Made by a program: the position numbers and the translations under genes. Of a stretch of 64,000 bases of DNA, positions 17,732 through 26,597 are shown piece by piece; the first letter of the stretch is position 1; every line of letters begins with the position of its first letter. The notes below the pieces were generated by a model. That model worked only from the letters and a program-made list of their open reading frames with translations. It was not told where the DNA came from and ran no database searches. The stretch lies in contig CANFJL010000001.1 in the NCBI GenBank assembly GCA_947447525.1, forward strand, positions 1 through 64,000. Direction: 5' to 3'. The stretch comes from Flavobacteriales bacterium (GTDB lineage Bacteria; Bacteroidota; Bacteroidia; Flavobacteriales_D; Crocinitomicaceae).

Positions 17732-18895
17732 CTAGGATGGCTGTTGTGGGGCTGTTTTATTTTTATTTCGGTTCTTATTTCTATTTTTATTCTTGTTTTT
17801 ATTGGTATTTGCAAAACGAGATATACTATCTTGTCCTACAACATTCTCATATCCAATTTCTTTTTCTTTTTCTTTTTCGACCACATAAGTGTAAGCTTTT
17901 AAATCTTTAGGAATTGTTCCTTCTTTATTTAAATCTACTATTTTCTTTACTTGTTCTGGACTTAAAGCAATCAGACCATTTTCTCCTTGTAAGGCATACC
18001 ACATAAGTCTTTTAAAAACATCTGTTTTGATATGCGTTGCATCCCCTTTCTCTGTTTTTAATCGAGCATCTGTTTTTGGGAATGATTTTATGGCATCTAG
18101 ATACATATCTAACTCATAATTCAAACAACACTTCAATTTACCACATTGTCCCGCTAATTTTTGTGGATTTAAGGATAACTGCTGATATCTAGCAGCGGAA
18201 GTTGAAACAGATCTGAAATCAGTCAACCAAGTGGTACAGCACAATTCTCGTCCGCAAGAACCAATGCCACCTAAACGAGATGATTCTTGTCTAGAACCAA
18301 TTTGTCTCATTTCAATTCTAACTTTAAACTTATCGGCTAAATCTTTAATTAATTGTCTAAAATCAATTCTTCCTTCAGCAGTGTAGTAGAAAGTAACTTT
18401 CGTTAAATCTGCTTGATATTCCACATCTGAAATCTTCATCGCTAAGCCCAAGTCAATAGCCATAGTTCTTGAAGCGTACATTGCTTCTTTTTCAAGAGAG
18501 CGACCTTTTATCCAATTATCTATTTCATTTTGCTTCGCAATATGCTGTATTTTTCTTGTCTCCATAGGTTTCAATCCTGGAGATTTTTTCTTAACTTGTA
18601 TTCTTGCCAATTCACCAACAACAGAAACTACACCAATATCATATCCGGGAGCCGTTTCTACTACCACCACATCTCCCACACTTAAAGGCAGATTGGAGGC
18701 ATTTCTATAAAAACTTTTGCGTGAATTTTTGAATCTTACTTCGACAATATCATAGGGTTTTTGACCAGAAGGTAAGGCCACATTAGCCAACCAATCGTAA
18801 ACTTCTAGTTTATTACAACCACCAGAACTGCATGTACCATTGTTTTTACACCCTCTCGGCGTTCCGCCATCCGTTCCACATGAAGCACATCCCAT
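17732..18895 (-). CDS. ricT: RicT/YaaT-like PSP1 domain protein
   Basis: The 387-residue protein has an N-terminal cysteine cluster (GCASCG...GCKNNGTCSSGGCN), then a PSP1 domain (about 45-330) with GIGSCGRELCC and KLAGQCGKLKCCLNYE. These cysteines bind the FeS clusters in the B. subtilis RicAFT complex. In Bacillus, RicT/YaaT acts in RNA maturation with RNase Y; its role in Bacteroidota is not known. The C-terminus is a low-complexity Asn/Lys/Arg tail (about 363-380). It sits between holB and gldH. The symbol is given for homology and not for proven function. Confidence 0.82.
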   Translation of the reverse strand: MGCASCGTDGGTPRGCKNNGTCSSGGCNKLEVYDWLANVALPSGQKPYDIVEVRFKNSRKSFYRNASNLPLSVGDVVVVETAPGYDIGVVSVVGELARIQVKKKSPGLKPMETRKIQHIAKQNEIDNWIKGRSLEKEAMYASRTMAIDLGLAMKISDVEYQADLTKVTFYYTAEGRIDFRQLIKDLADKFKVRIEMRQIGSRQESSRLGGIGSCGRELCCTTWLTDFRSVSTSAARYQQLSLNPQKLAGQCGKLKCCLNYELDMYLDAIKSFPKTDARLKTEKGDATHIKTDVFKRLMWYALQGENGLIALSPEQVKKIVDLNKEGTIPKDLKAYTYVVEKEKEKEIGYENVVGQDSISRFANTNKNKNKNRNKNRNKNKTAPQQPS

Positions 18896-18922
18896 ATTCT
18901 TTTTTTAGGTAAAGTTACAAAA

Positions 18923-20041
18923 TTATGCTTGGTGAATGTACCTCATGGTCTGAAAACTCATTTGAGTGAAAAGAATTTTCGCATTTGCATTGCGTTCAAT
19001 ATGATAATGGGCATCATCAAAGGTGTTCAAGAACGATTGAATATTATTTCCGGAAATATAAGGTGAAAAATTAGTGATAAACGCAGCTTCTTCTGTTGAA
19101 ATGTGCAGCGATTCACTCCCAATGTAATTATTCACCAAACTCTGACGCAGCATATGCAAAGCATATAGAATAAATAGTTTTTGGCGTTCTTTGGTACTAC
19201 TAGAAATACTTTCAGCCCAATCTAACATGCCAATAACATCTTTTTTATAAGACACCCGCATAAGGGCTACAAATTGTTCTCGATAAGAACTATCACCCGC
19301 TTCCTCTTTAATTAAATCTTGCGCAATAATATAATCTCCTTCAGAAAAAGCAGCAATTGTTCCCGCTGATGTGGCGTCAATATTATGATTATGCACCAGA
19401 TGTTGGGATAATTCATTAATTCCTATTCGAGGCACTTGCATCACTTGGGTGCGCGATTGAATGGTAGGCAAAAGCTTTTGTTGATCTTCACAAATGAGCA
19501 GGAACAAAGTTTTGGGAGGTGGTTCCTCTAATATTTTAAGTATTTTATTAGAACAATCCATATTCATTTCTTCAGCATTCCAAATAATCATAATTTTATA
19601 GGAGCCCTGAAATGATTTTAAGCTAATTTTTTTAATAATCTCTTTACTTTCTTCTGTGCTAATAATCGGAGACCTTTCTTTACTGTCCATGATATTTACC
19701 CAATGAAATAGATCAAAATAACTTGATTCTTTTAATTGAGTCCGCCATTCAGGAAGTAAGGCACTTGAAATTTTACTTATAGCTTGTACTACTGGAAAAA
19801 CAAAATGTAAATCTGGATGTTGAGACTCAGAAATTTGCTTGCAGGAGATACAAACTCCGCAACTGTCATCCTCACTTTTGTTTTCACAAAATATATATTG
19901 AGAATAGGCAAGTGCTAAGGCAAGCGTTCCATATCCAGGTTTCCCTAAAAATAATTGCGCGTGACTTATTTTGTCGGACTTAAATGATTGAATTAGGTCG
20001 TGTTTGGTGTCTGCCTGACCTACAATATCCTTGAATTGCAT
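18923..20041 (-). CDS. holB: DNA polymerase III delta-prime subunit
   Basis: The 372-residue AAA+ clamp-loader protein has a degenerate P-loop (GKPGYGTLALA, about 33-43), a four-cysteine zinc module (C-x8-C-x2-C-x2-C, about 52-67), DLHFVFP, and ILEEPPPKTLFLLICEDQQKLLPTIQSR, which is typical of DnaX/HolB proteins. The altered P-loop fits delta-prime, which does not hydrolyse ATP. It lies 22 bases after rsmI and 27 bases before the ricT-like gene. Confidence 0.88.
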   Translation of the reverse strand: MQFKDIVGQADTKHDLIQSFKSDKISHAQLFLGKPGYGTLALALAYSQYIFCENKSEDDSCGVCISCKQISESQHPDLHFVFPVVQAISKISSALLPEWRTQLKESSYFDLFHWVNIMDSKERSPIISTEESKEIIKKISLKSFQGSYKIMIIWNAEEMNMDCSNKILKILEEPPPKTLFLLICEDQQKLLPTIQSRTQVMQVPRIGINELSQHLVHNHNIDATSAGTIAAFSEGDYIIAQDLIKEEAGDSSYREQFVALMRVSYKKDVIGMLDWAESISSSTKERQKLFILYALHMLRQSLVNNYIGSESLHISTEEAAFITNFSPYISGNNIQSFLNTFDDAHYHIERNANAKILFTQMSFQTMRYIHQA

Positions 20042-20063
20042 GTTGTAAAATTAATGCTATTAT

Positions 20064-20798
20064 TTAAGTTATTTCCTTTTTTTCTTTCGGCTTTTTATCT
20101 TTATAGGATTTACTTTTAACGATAATTTCTTCTTTACCATCAACGATAATTACTATTTCACCTTTCACTTCTTTACTTTGAAAATGCAATAACACTTCCT
20201 CTGCTGTTCCTCGAGCAAATTCCTCATAAAATTTAGTTATTTCTCGACAAACACAAACCTTCCTATCCCCCCCAAAGAAGGTGATTAATTCTGCAAGACA
20301 TTTCAATAAGCGATGAGGAGATTCATATAAAACAATCGTTCGAGACTCTTCACTCAACAATTTCAATCTCGTTTGCCTGCCTTTTTTATGTGGCAAAAAC
20401 CCTTCAAATACAAATTTATCACAAGGCAATCCGCTGGCCACCAAAGCTGGAACAAAAGCTGTAGGGCCAGGCAAACATTCTATTGAAATTCCCTCTTGTA
20501 TGCAAGCTCTGACCAATAAAAATCCTGGATCAGAAATTCCAGGTGTTCCTGCATCTGAAACCAAAACGGCATAAGTTACTTCTTGAATTTTTCTAACCAC
20601 TTGATCCAATTGTCGGTGCTCGTTTTGACTGTGAAACGAAATCACAGTATTCTTCAAACCTAAATGATCCAATAATCTTCTGGTTACCCGTGTATCTTCA
20701 GCAAAAATCACTTCTGCTTTTTCCAAAATTTTAATAGAACGCAAGGTGATATCGTCTAAATTGCCGATTGGCGTAGGAACAAGAATTAATTTTGCCAT
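20064..20798 (-). CDS. rsmI: 16S rRNA (cytidine(1402)-2'-O)-methyltransferase
   Basis: The 244-residue tetrapyrrole-methylase-fold protein has LVPTPIGNLDDITLR at the start, AEDTRVTRRLL, VSDAGTPGISDPGFLLV and ECLPGPTAFVPALVASGLP, all RsmI hallmarks. It uses SAM to 2'-O-methylate C1402 of 16S rRNA. The lysine-rich C-terminal tail (SYKDKKPKEKKE) is variable in the family. It lies 27 bases after radA and belongs to the same minus-strand unit. Confidence 0.93.
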   Translation of the reverse strand: MAKLILVPTPIGNLDDITLRSIKILEKAEVIFAEDTRVTRRLLDHLGLKNTVISFHSQNEHRQLDQVVRKIQEVTYAVLVSDAGTPGISDPGFLLVRACIQEGISIECLPGPTAFVPALVASGLPCDKFVFEGFLPHKKGRQTRLKLLSEESRTIVLYESPHRLLKCLAELITFFGGDRKVCVCREITKFYEEFARGTAEEVLLHFQSKEVKGEIVIIVDGKEEIIVKSKSYKDKKPKEKKEIT

Positions 20799-20825
20799 GG
20801 ATTAAATTATATTATTCTACTTCAA

Positions 20826-22181
20826 TTATGAAAAAACTTTACGAACCACATCTTCGATTTTTTCACAAAGCATCACTTTTATTTTAAAATCAGAAATTTT
20901 TATTCCCTTATTAAATTTTGAAATATATATGGCTTCATAACCAAGTTTTTGAGCTTCTAAGATCCTTATTTCTGCGCGATTTACAGGTCTAACTTCACCG
21001 GACAATCCAACCTCTGCAGCAAAAGTAATTCCTCTTGGAATAGCAATATCAGCATTCGATGAAAGAACGGCCATGGTCACAGCCAAATCTACTGCTGGGT
21101 CATCAACTTTTATTCCACCCGCAATATTTAAAAAGACATCTTTTGAGGCCAATTTAAAACCACATCTTTTTTCCATCACCGCAAGAAGCATGTTCAATCT
21201 TTTAGCATCGAATCCAGTTGAGGATCTTTGAGGGGTTCCATAAGCAGCTGAACTTACCAAAGCTTGCACCTCAACTTGTAAAGGTCTTAATCCTTCTATT
21301 GTTGTTGCAATGGCAATACCGCTTAAATTCCCTTCGGTATGGCTGATTAGAATTTCTGATGGATTTTCTACCATGCGCAGTCCTGTACCTTGCATTTCAT
21401 AAATGCCAAGTTCATTGGTGGAACCAAATCTATTTTTAACAGTCCTTAATAACCTATAAACATGATTGCGATCTCCTTCAAATTGAAGAACAGCGTCAAC
21501 CATATGTTCTAATACTTTAGGTCCGGCAATGGAACCATCTTTTGTAATATGACCAATTAAAAATACTGGAACATTAGTTTCTTTTGCAAAACGCAATAGC
21601 TGTGCGGTGCATTCTCGAACTTGAGATACACTACCAGGGGAACTATCGATTGCGGAATAAAACAAGGTTTGAATGGAATCTATAATTAACATTTCAGGCA
21701 TCAAGGCTTTTGCATGATTCAAAATATTAACCAAGTTGGTTTCTGTGAGTAATTGACAGTGATTATTTTTTATACCAATGCGCTCTGCTCTCATTCTTAT
21801 TTGCTGCTCACTTTCTTCACCCGAAACATATAAGATATTTAAGGGTTCTTGAATGGCCATTTGTAACATTAAGGTTGATTTACCAATTCCTGGTTCTCCG
21901 CCAATTAACACAAGTGCCCCTTTAACCAATCCACCTCCCAAAACACGATTTAATTCTACATCAACCAATTGCATCCTGTTTTCTACAAGATTTTCTATTT
22001 CGTTAATTAAAGTTGGTTTTGCATTTCTAGTATCTGTTGAAAAAGAAATAGATGATTTGCCTGAAGCTACAATTTCTTCTACAAAGGTATTCCATGAGGA
22101 ACATGATGGACATTTACCCAACCATTTTGGGGCCTCGTAACCACATTCTTGGCAAAAAAAAGCGCTTTTCTGTTTTGACAT
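20826..22181 (-). CDS. radA: DNA repair protein RadA
   Basis: The 451-residue protein has an N-terminal C4 zinc finger (CQECG...CPSC), a RecA-like ATPase with Walker A GGEPGIGKS, the RadA-specific KNRFGS motif in VKNRFGSTNELG, and a C-terminal Lon-protease-like domain. RadA is a DnaB-like branch-migration helicase working with RecA in recombination. It is the first gene of the long minus-strand series ending near the EamA transporter. A TATCTTTG box lies 10 bases upstream of its ATG. Confidence 0.95.
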   Translation of the reverse strand: MSKQKSAFFCQECGYEAPKWLGKCPSCSSWNTFVEEIVASGKSSISFSTDTRNAKPTLINEIENLVENRMQLVDVELNRVLGGGLVKGALVLIGGEPGIGKSTLMLQMAIQEPLNILYVSGEESEQQIRMRAERIGIKNNHCQLLTETNLVNILNHAKALMPEMLIIDSIQTLFYSAIDSSPGSVSQVRECTAQLLRFAKETNVPVFLIGHITKDGSIAGPKVLEHMVDAVLQFEGDRNHVYRLLRTVKNRFGSTNELGIYEMQGTGLRMVENPSEILISHTEGNLSGIAIATTIEGLRPLQVEVQALVSSAAYGTPQRSSTGFDAKRLNMLLAVMEKRCGFKLASKDVFLNIAGGIKVDDPAVDLAVTMAVLSSNADIAIPRGITFAAEVGLSGEVRPVNRAEIRILEAQKLGYEAIYISKFNKGIKISDFKIKVMLCEKIEDVVRKVFS

Positions 22182-22191
22182 AATATAAATT

Positions 22192-22199
22192 CAAAGATA
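22192..22199 (-). promoter_or_regulatory. Putative -7 promoter box for radA
   Basis: The minus-strand sequence TATCTTTG matches TAnnTTTG and ends 10 bases before the radA ATG, so the leader would be very short. A -33 TTTG at the usual spacing is not seen. Confidence 0.4.
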
Positions 22200-22327
22200 A
22201 GATTATTGCCTTAATAATGATAGATTAAATACAAGTCAAATGACTATAAAAAAGTAACTCACTTTTAATGGTTAATAATTTTTTAAAGATTCTCAGACAA
22301 TATAGTGACATTGAAAAACAAAAAATA

Positions 22328-22335
22328 TAAATTTG
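22328..22335 (+). promoter_or_regulatory. Putative -7 promoter box for the acidic protein gene
   Basis: TAAATTTG matches the consensus and lies 28 bases before the ATG at 22364. A TTG 14 bases upstream (22311) is nearer than a normal -33 element. The 182-base gap between radA and this gene otherwise shows only AT-rich sequence and the radA box. Confidence 0.4.
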
Positions 22336-22363
22336 CGACAACTAGAATCAACAATTATAAAGT

Positions 22364-22705
22364 ATGTCAAAGAGAAGGTCAATAATTAGTTACGATAAAC
22401 TCACCCTTGAACAAAAGAAACAAATCTTAAGGGAATTCCCTGACGGTTACATTAATCATTTGACAACAATTAAAACGCCTAAAGGCGAGGTACTTGACGC
22501 CTTGATTTGGGATACTGAAGAAGTTATTTATTTGGTTAAGATCACAAAGCCGAAAGTTAAAGTCAAAGCAATTGCGGATGAAGATGAGGATTTTGAAGAA
22601 GATCCAGCTTTGAAAGACGATGAATTGGAAAGTGATTCAGATGATGAAGAGTCTGATGATTATGACAAACCGGACAAAGATGACGAAGACGATACTGAAG
22701 ATTAA
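22364..22705 (+). CDS. Small protein with very acidic C-terminal tail, unknown function
   Basis: The 113-residue protein has two parts. Residues 1-75 form a small basic/hydrophobic domain (ILREFPDGYINHLTTIKTPKGEVLDALIWDTEEVIYLVKI). Residues 76-113 consist almost entirely of Asp, Glu, Ser and Lys. It has no signal peptide. Similar short proteins with acidic tails occur in Bacteroidota, but I do not recognise a named family. It is followed after 57 bases by deoC, which has its own promoter box. Confidence 0.7.
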   Translation: MSKRRSIISYDKLTLEQKKQILREFPDGYINHLTTIKTPKGEVLDALIWDTEEVIYLVKITKPKVKVKAIADEDEDFEEDPALKDDELESDSDDEESDDYDKPDKDDEDDTED

Positions 22706-22737
22706 TTAATTATCGGTTTTCTATAACTTTCTTTAAT

Positions 22738-22745
22738 TATCTTTG
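22738..22745 (+). promoter_or_regulatory. Putative -7 promoter box for the deoC cluster
   Basis: TATCTTTG matches TAnnTTTG, 17 bases before the deoC ATG. It would drive deoC and the aldehyde dehydrogenase genes after it. No clear -33 box. Confidence 0.42.
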
Positions 22746-22762
22746 AGCTAGAACCTAGAGAT

Positions 22763-23683
22763 ATGCTTGAAAGTAACCAACATTCCATTTTTCAAACTAT
22801 AAATGCAGCCTCTCCTATTGATAAAGTTGGAGTGGAAGAACGCGTCGCCCGTTTTCAAACGCGTAGCATTAAAGATGATGCGAAGGCTCAAGGTTTGAAG
22901 ATGGTGTTAAGCATGATTGATTTAACGACACTTGAAGGAAAGGATACTCCAGGTAAAGTAAAGCAAATGTGTTTTAAAGCACATCATCTTCACGACCTTC
23001 ACCCCAATTTACCCCAAGTAGCAGCAGTATGTGTTTATCCTTCTATGGTTGCAATTGCAAAACAAGCTCTTAAAGGCACTTCTGTTAAAATTGCATCTGT
23101 TGCAACTGCATTTCCTTCAGGTCAATCTAATTTGGAAATAAAATTAGCGGATGTAAAATTAGCTGTTGACTCAGGGGCAGATGAAATTGACATGGTGATT
23201 TCAAGAGGAAAATTTTTGTCAGGAGAATATAACTTTGTTTTTGATGAAATTGCGATGATTAAAGAAGCTTGTGGAGTTGCTCGTTTAAAAGTAATTCTTG
23301 AAACAGGGGAGCTTTGCACCTTAGATAATGTTAGAAAGGCAAGCGATATCGCTATGTATGCAGGTGCAGATTTTATCAAAACATCAACAGGGAAAATTCA
23401 ACCTGCCGCCACCATGCAAGTCACTTATACGATGCTACTGGCCATTAAAGATTATTTCGAAGCTACTGGAAAAATGATTGGAATGAAACCTGCAGGCGGA
23501 ATTTCTACTTCTAAGTTGGCACTGCATAATTTAGTGATGGTCAATGAAATTCTAGGACCAAATTGGTTGCATAATAAATGGTTCCGATTTGGCGCAAGTA
23601 GTTTAGCGAATGATGTGTTGATGCAATTATTAAAATTAGAATCAGGGTCCTACCAATCTCCTAATTATTTTACTTTAGATTAA
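22763..23683 (+). CDS. deoC: Deoxyribose-phosphate aldolase
   Basis: The 306-residue class I aldolase has MIDLTTLEGKDTP near the start, KVILETGEL, and the Schiff-base lysine in FIKTSTGK followed by GMKPAGGIST. It cleaves 2-deoxyribose 5-phosphate to acetaldehyde and glyceraldehyde 3-phosphate. It is longer than the 220-260-residue bacterial form because of an N-terminal extension of about 50 residues, like the long DeoC group. One base separates it from an aldehyde dehydrogenase gene, whose product could remove the acetaldehyde. Confidence 0.92.
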   Translation: MLESNQHSIFQTINAASPIDKVGVEERVARFQTRSIKDDAKAQGLKMVLSMIDLTTLEGKDTPGKVKQMCFKAHHLHDLHPNLPQVAAVCVYPSMVAIAKQALKGTSVKIASVATAFPSGQSNLEIKLADVKLAVDSGADEIDMVISRGKFLSGEYNFVFDEIAMIKEACGVARLKVILETGELCTLDNVRKASDIAMYAGADFIKTSTGKIQPAATMQVTYTMLLAIKDYFEATGKMIGMKPAGGISTSKLALHNLVMVNEILGPNWLHNKWFRFGASSLANDVLMQLLKLESGSYQSPNYFTLD

Positions 23684-23684
23684 G

Positions 23685-25154
23685 ATGGAAAACAAAAAAA
23701 ACACTTCCAAAGATCATCAGTGGTTGTATTCACCTTCTTTGGAAAGCACCTCTCATATTGAGATAAAAGATAAATATGAACTTTTTATTAATAATGAATG
23801 GATAGCTCCTACTTCTAATAAATATTTCGATACCATAAATCCAGCGGATGAAAAAGTACTTTCAAAAATCGCATGGGCAAATGCTCAAGATGTTGACAAA
23901 GCAGTGAAAGCTGCACGAAAAGCATATGATGAGGTTTGGTCGAAAATTAGTGCGGGTGATCGTTCAAAATATATTTTTCGATTGGCCCGGATGATGCAAG
24001 AAAAGGCAAGGGAATTAGCGGTTATCGAAACTTTGGATGCAGGAAAGCCAATTCGTGAGTCGCGAGATATTGATGTGCCCTTAGCATGCAATCATTTTTT
24101 TTATTACGCAGGTTGGGCAGATAAACTAGACTATGCATTTCCCAATCAAAAGACTGAGTCACTTGGTGTTGTTGGCCAAATAATCCCTTGGAACTTCCCT
24201 TTAATGATGGCGGCTTGGAAGATCGCTCCAGCTTTAGTCGCAGGAAATACGGTTGTTCTTAAGCCAGCTGAAACTACTTCTTTAACGGCGCTCAAATTGG
24301 CAGAAATCATTAAGGAAGCAGGAATTCCACCAGGAGTTATCAATATAATCACTGGCCATGGTGACACAGGCGAGGCACTTGTTAAGCATCCAGACATTAA
24401 TAAAATTGCATTTACTGGTTCTACTCAAGTTGGAAAAGCCATTCAGAAAGCATTGGTTGGAACAGGCAAACGATCAACGCTGGAGTTGGGAGGAAAGTCT
24501 GCAAATATTATTTTTGATGATGCGCCAATAGATCAAGCAGTAGAAGGAATTGTAAATGGTATCTTCTTTAATCAAGGACATGTTTGCTGTGCTGGCTCTC
24601 GACTATATGTTCAAGAAAATATTGCAGAAAAACTAGTTGAGAAACTCAAACAGCGAATGAAAAGTTTGATTTTGGGTAATCCATTAGATAAGAATACAGA
24701 CATCGGAGCCATTAATTCTAAGGAACAACTGCAGACCATTGAAAAATATATTCAAATAGGCATTCAAGAAGGGTCTGAAATTTTTCAATGTGAAGGTGCA
24801 CTTCCTGCGAATGGATTTTATTGTAAACCTACGATTTTTACTAATGTTTCTCAATCTAGTGTTCTATCACAAGAGGAAATTTTTGGACCGGTATTGACCA
24901 TTCAAACTTTTCGAACCATTGATGAGGTAATTCAAAAAGCAAACAATTCACCTTACGGATTAGCGGCTGGTGTATGGACGGATAAAGGTTCCAAAATATT
25001 CAATTTGACCAGTAAGTTAAAGGCAGGTGTAGTTTGGGCGAATACCTATAATAAGTTCGACCCAGCGTCTCCATTTGGTGGTTATAAAGAAAGTGGCTTT
25101 GGTCGTGAAGGCGGAATGCATGGTTTGGGAGCTTATTTGAAAATAATTAAATAA
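23685..25154 (+). CDS. NAD(P)-dependent aldehyde dehydrogenase
   Basis: This is a full-length 489-residue ALDH with IIPWNFPLMM (oxyanion asparagine), FTGSTQVGKAI (cofactor), LELGGKSANI (general-base glutamate) and NQGHVCCAGSR, where C301 is the likely nucleophile. It oxidises an aldehyde to the acid. Coupling to deoC with a one-base gap makes acetaldehyde the probable substrate. A second, catalytically incomplete ALDH gene follows after 6 bases. Confidence 0.9.
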   Translation: MENKKNTSKDHQWLYSPSLESTSHIEIKDKYELFINNEWIAPTSNKYFDTINPADEKVLSKIAWANAQDVDKAVKAARKAYDEVWSKISAGDRSKYIFRLARMMQEKARELAVIETLDAGKPIRESRDIDVPLACNHFFYYAGWADKLDYAFPNQKTESLGVVGQIIPWNFPLMMAAWKIAPALVAGNTVVLKPAETTSLTALKLAEIIKEAGIPPGVINIITGHGDTGEALVKHPDINKIAFTGSTQVGKAIQKALVGTGKRSTLELGGKSANIIFDDAPIDQAVEGIVNGIFFNQGHVCCAGSRLYVQENIAEKLVEKLKQRMKSLILGNPLDKNTDIGAINSKEQLQTIEKYIQIGIQEGSEIFQCEGALPANGFYCKPTIFTNVSQSSVLSQEEIFGPVLTIQTFRTIDEVIQKANNSPYGLAAGVWTDKGSKIFNLTSKLKAGVVWANTYNKFDPASPFGGYKESGFGREGGMHGLGAYLKIIK

Positions 25155-25160
25155 TGAGTT

Positions 25161-26039
25161 ATGAGTAATTTGGAAGTTTTAAAAACCTACAAGCTATATA
25201 TTGGAGGAGCATTTCCTAGAACTGAATCTGGAAGGTTCTATGCTCCAGTTTCAAATCAAGGAGAAGTTTTAGGAAATATTTGTCTGTCATCTCGAAAGGA
25301 TTTGAGAAATGCTGTAGTTGCTGCAAGGAAGGCACAAGGACCTTGGGAGGAACGAAGCGCATTTAATCGTTCCCAAATTTTATACCGTATTGCCGAGCTA
25401 TTTTCAGATAGAAAAGAAATATTTTTAAAGGAATTTCAAAAACAAGGTAGTTCTCCGGAAGAAGCAGTGCTTGAATTTTCAACAACACTGGATCGCATCG
25501 TGTATTACGCAGGTTGGTGCGACAAGTACAATCAAGTGTTGAGTTCAGTGAATTCAGTAAATTCTTCTCATTTTAATTTTTCTACTTGCGAACCTATGGG
25601 AATTGTGGCGCTTATTGCCCCTCAAAATACTGCATTAATAGGTCTCGTTTCTTTAATTCTACCAGCATTAGCAGGAGGGAATACCCTTGTTGCTCTTGCC
25701 TCAGAAACTCTTCCAATCAGTGCTATTTCATTTGCGGAAGTATTAAATGATTCGGATGTGCCAGCAGGTGTGATCAACATTCTAACAGGTAAACAGGACG
25801 AGATTGCTCCAATTATGGCTTCACACATGGACATAAACGCATTAATTTCAAGTGATTTAGGATCAATTGAAAATCAAATTGCTGAGGCTTGTATTGATAA
25901 TTTAAAAAGAAAATTCACTTATACGGAAGACTTCAATCAGCCGGAATCTCAAGGATTAACTTTTATAGCGGATTTACAGGAAATCAAAACTACTTGGCAT
26001 CCGATTGAAAATATTGGTGGAAGCACCAGCACCTATTAA
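25161..26039 (+). CDS. Truncated aldehyde dehydrogenase-like protein without catalytic cysteine domain
   Basis: The 292-residue protein is homologous to the N-terminal cofactor-binding half of ALDHs. It has LYIGGAFPRTESGRFY, a degenerate IAPQNTALIG in place of IPWNFP, LPALAGGNTLV and VPAGVINILTG. The FTGS motif is replaced by ISSD. It ends before the position of the catalytic cysteine. Nothing resembling the missing half follows, since the DUF2480 gene starts 11 bases later. The frame is intact and the gene sits directly behind a complete ALDH. It may be a non-catalytic partner of that enzyme, but its function is unproven. Confidence 0.82.
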   Translation: MSNLEVLKTYKLYIGGAFPRTESGRFYAPVSNQGEVLGNICLSSRKDLRNAVVAARKAQGPWEERSAFNRSQILYRIAELFSDRKEIFLKEFQKQGSSPEEAVLEFSTTLDRIVYYAGWCDKYNQVLSSVNSVNSSHFNFSTCEPMGIVALIAPQNTALIGLVSLILPALAGGNTLVALASETLPISAISFAEVLNDSDVPAGVINILTGKQDEIAPIMASHMDINALISSDLGSIENQIAEACIDNLKRKFTYTEDFNQPESQGLTFIADLQEIKTTWHPIENIGGSTSTY

Positions 26040-26050
26040 TTTTAAATATA

Positions 26051-26554
26051 ATGACTGATATTGTCAATAAAATAAAAGATAGCGGTCTAATTCAATTGGA
26101 CATGGCAGATTTTAAGCCCTCTGTTCCCATATTAGGAATTGATTTAACAGAGCAATTATGGCAAGGTTTGGTTCTCAGAGAAAAAGATTTTCGTTCCTGG
26201 ATTTCGACTCAAGATTGGTCAGTATATGAAAATACAGCTGTTTATTTATTCTGTTCTTCTGATGCTATTATTCCAACATGGGCATACATGCTTATTGGCA
26301 GTGAGCTTTCTAAGTTTTCCGTTTATTTTTTAGTAGGTTCAAAAATTGATTTAGAGAAAAGACTCATCGAAAGGGAGATTCAAAATTTAGACCTATCCAA
26401 GTTTAAAGATCAAAGAGTCATTGTAAAAGGATGTTCAGATATCCCTAATCCGGATTTTGCAAGCACGGCTCTTGTTTCTCATATTAGACCTGTTGTTAAA
26501 TCCTTGATGTATGGAGAACCTTGTTCTACCGTCCCGATTTATAAAAAACGATGA
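26051..26554 (+). CDS. DUF2480 family protein
   Basis: The 167-residue cytoplasmic protein has the family pattern IVNKIKDSGLIQLDM, LREKDFRSWISTQDW and LFCSSDAIIPTWAYMLI. It is widespread in Bacteroidota with no established function. It is the last gene of the deoC-ALDH series, 11 bases after the truncated ALDH. The 43 bases after it lead into the transposase-like reading frame. Confidence 0.85.
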   Translation: MTDIVNKIKDSGLIQLDMADFKPSVPILGIDLTEQLWQGLVLREKDFRSWISTQDWSVYENTAVYLFCSSDAIIPTWAYMLIGSELSKFSVYFLVGSKIDLEKRLIEREIQNLDLSKFKDQRVIVKGCSDIPNPDFASTALVSHIRPVVKSLMYGEPCSTVPIYKKR

Positions 26555-26597
26555 ATATAAATTGATTTATTTCGTTCATAGAAGCAACTTCTAATTA

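Noticed and set aside
25161-26054. The short ALDH as a frameshifted or recently broken gene
   Set aside because: The DUF2480 gene starts 11 bases after the stop and no frame holds the missing catalytic half, so it is at most an old deletion.
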